DNA from: Arthrobacter sp. Soil736
Lineage (GTDB): Bacteria > Actinomycetota > Actinomycetes > Actinomycetales > Micrococcaceae
Direction: 5' to 3'
Assembly (NCBI RefSeq): GCF_001428005.1
Contig: NZ_LMSB01000003.1
Coordinates: 56,639-120,638, forward strand
DNA length: 64,000 bases
The position numbers and the translations under genes were made by a program. Shown in pieces: positions 63,831-64,000 of the stretch; position 1 is the stretch's first letter; the number at the start of each line of letters is the position of its first letter. The notes under the pieces were generated by a model. That model was given only the letters and a program-made list of their open reading frames with translations. It made no database searches and was not told where the DNA came from.

Positions 63831-64000
63831 TTGTCTGTTGAGGTAAGTGCCCCGAGTCTGATTCCCACCCTGCCCGGTTACACCTATGTGGATGAGGCCG
63901 TGTTCCGGGCCGAGCAGGAGCGGATCTTCGAGCAGATGTGGTTCTGCGCCGTACGTTCTGCCGACCTCGACAAGCCGGGTGCCTGGCGGACGGTACAAGT
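63831..64000 (+). CDS. Rieske oxygenase alpha subunit, N-terminal part (partial; glycine betaine monooxygenase likely)
   Basis: 56 residues before the window ends, from a TTG at 63831 with a strong TTAGGAGGA site. 'LPGYTYVDEAVFRAEQERIFEQMWFCAV' in parts matches the N-terminus of ring-hydroxylating-type Rieske oxygenases, as in GbcA. Its position with a reductase, a ferredoxin and dimethylglycine oxidase suggests glycine betaine demethylation to dimethylglycine. The Rieske and iron motifs lie beyond the window, so the substrate cannot be verified. Confidence 0.7.
   Translation, partial: MSVEVSAPSLIPTLPGYTYVDEAVFRAEQERIFEQMWFCAVRSADLDKPGAWRTVQ

Overview
The window is about 64 kb of high-GC actinobacterial DNA, most like Arthrobacter / Pseudarthrobacter (Micrococcaceae). 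Supporting signs are the very high GC content, frequent GTG and TTG starts behind strong AGGAGG-type sites, a HAIR box in front of clpB, an S-(hydroxymethyl)mycothiol dehydrogenase (mycothiol is actinobacterial), a DUF3073 protein, a septum-formation family protein, and a dimethylglycine oxidase that matches the Arthrobacter globiformis enzyme by recall. No rRNA, tRNA, insertion sequence, prophage or CRISPR array was seen.

Layout. 1-3.3 kb: end of trpF, a YccF membrane protein, an ArsR/AHSA1 pair, a DUF4031-HD protein and a secreted LamG-like protein. 3.3-11 kb: a minus-strand polysaccharide cluster of small membrane proteins, a large GT-C-like membrane protein, a glycosyltransferase-flippase fusion, an HPr-kinase-like P-loop protein and two more GT2 enzymes, followed by a divergent GH16 lipoprotein (11.2-12.3 kb) and a secreted metallophosphoesterase. 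13.7-17 kb: molybdate regulator and modABC, translationally coupled apart from a short modA-modB gap. 17-23.9 kb: a trypsin-like protein lacking two catalytic residues, a YCII protein, clpB, a septum-formation protein, DUF3073, a fused gene remnant and a VOC protein. 23.9-29 kb: purM and purF, then an FAH hydrolase with uraH and uraD (urate catabolism).

From 29.2 to 40.4 kb lies a methylated-amine region. Two oppositely oriented 32-bp repeat arrays run into an IclR regulator, followed by creatinase and an MHS transporter. Divergent from these are choline dehydrogenase (betA), betaine-aldehyde dehydrogenase (betB), an APC permease, mycothiol-dependent formaldehyde dehydrogenase and a coupled metallo-beta-lactamase-fold hydrolase. 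The theme returns at 56.4-64 kb with dimethylglycine oxidase, formyl-THF deformylase (purU), a BCCT transporter and a Rieske ferredoxin. Divergent from those are a ferredoxin reductase and the start of a Rieske oxygenase, probably glycine betaine monooxygenase. Together these genes would take choline to betaine to dimethylglycine to sarcosine, and creatine to sarcosine, while handling the released formaldehyde and folate C1 units. TTGC/GCAA palindromes occur in several of these promoter regions.

Between the two halves (40.8-52.3 kb) is a complete-looking trans-4-hydroxy-L-proline operon: ABC importer, deaminase, 4-hydroxyproline epimerase, ornithine-cyclodeaminase-family reductase, GntR regulator, three-subunit D-hydroxyproline dehydrogenase and ketoglutarate-semialdehyde dehydrogenase, mostly joined by ATGA overlaps. 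At 52.4-56.3 kb is an accessory-looking transcription module: two related ECF sigma factors (one carrying a zinc-finger anti-sigma-like tail and a membrane segment), a free-standing RNA polymerase alpha-CTD protein and small orphan proteins. Three copies of a 78-86 bp palindromic element (40.4, 55.8 and 56.3 kb) lie in and around this part of the window.
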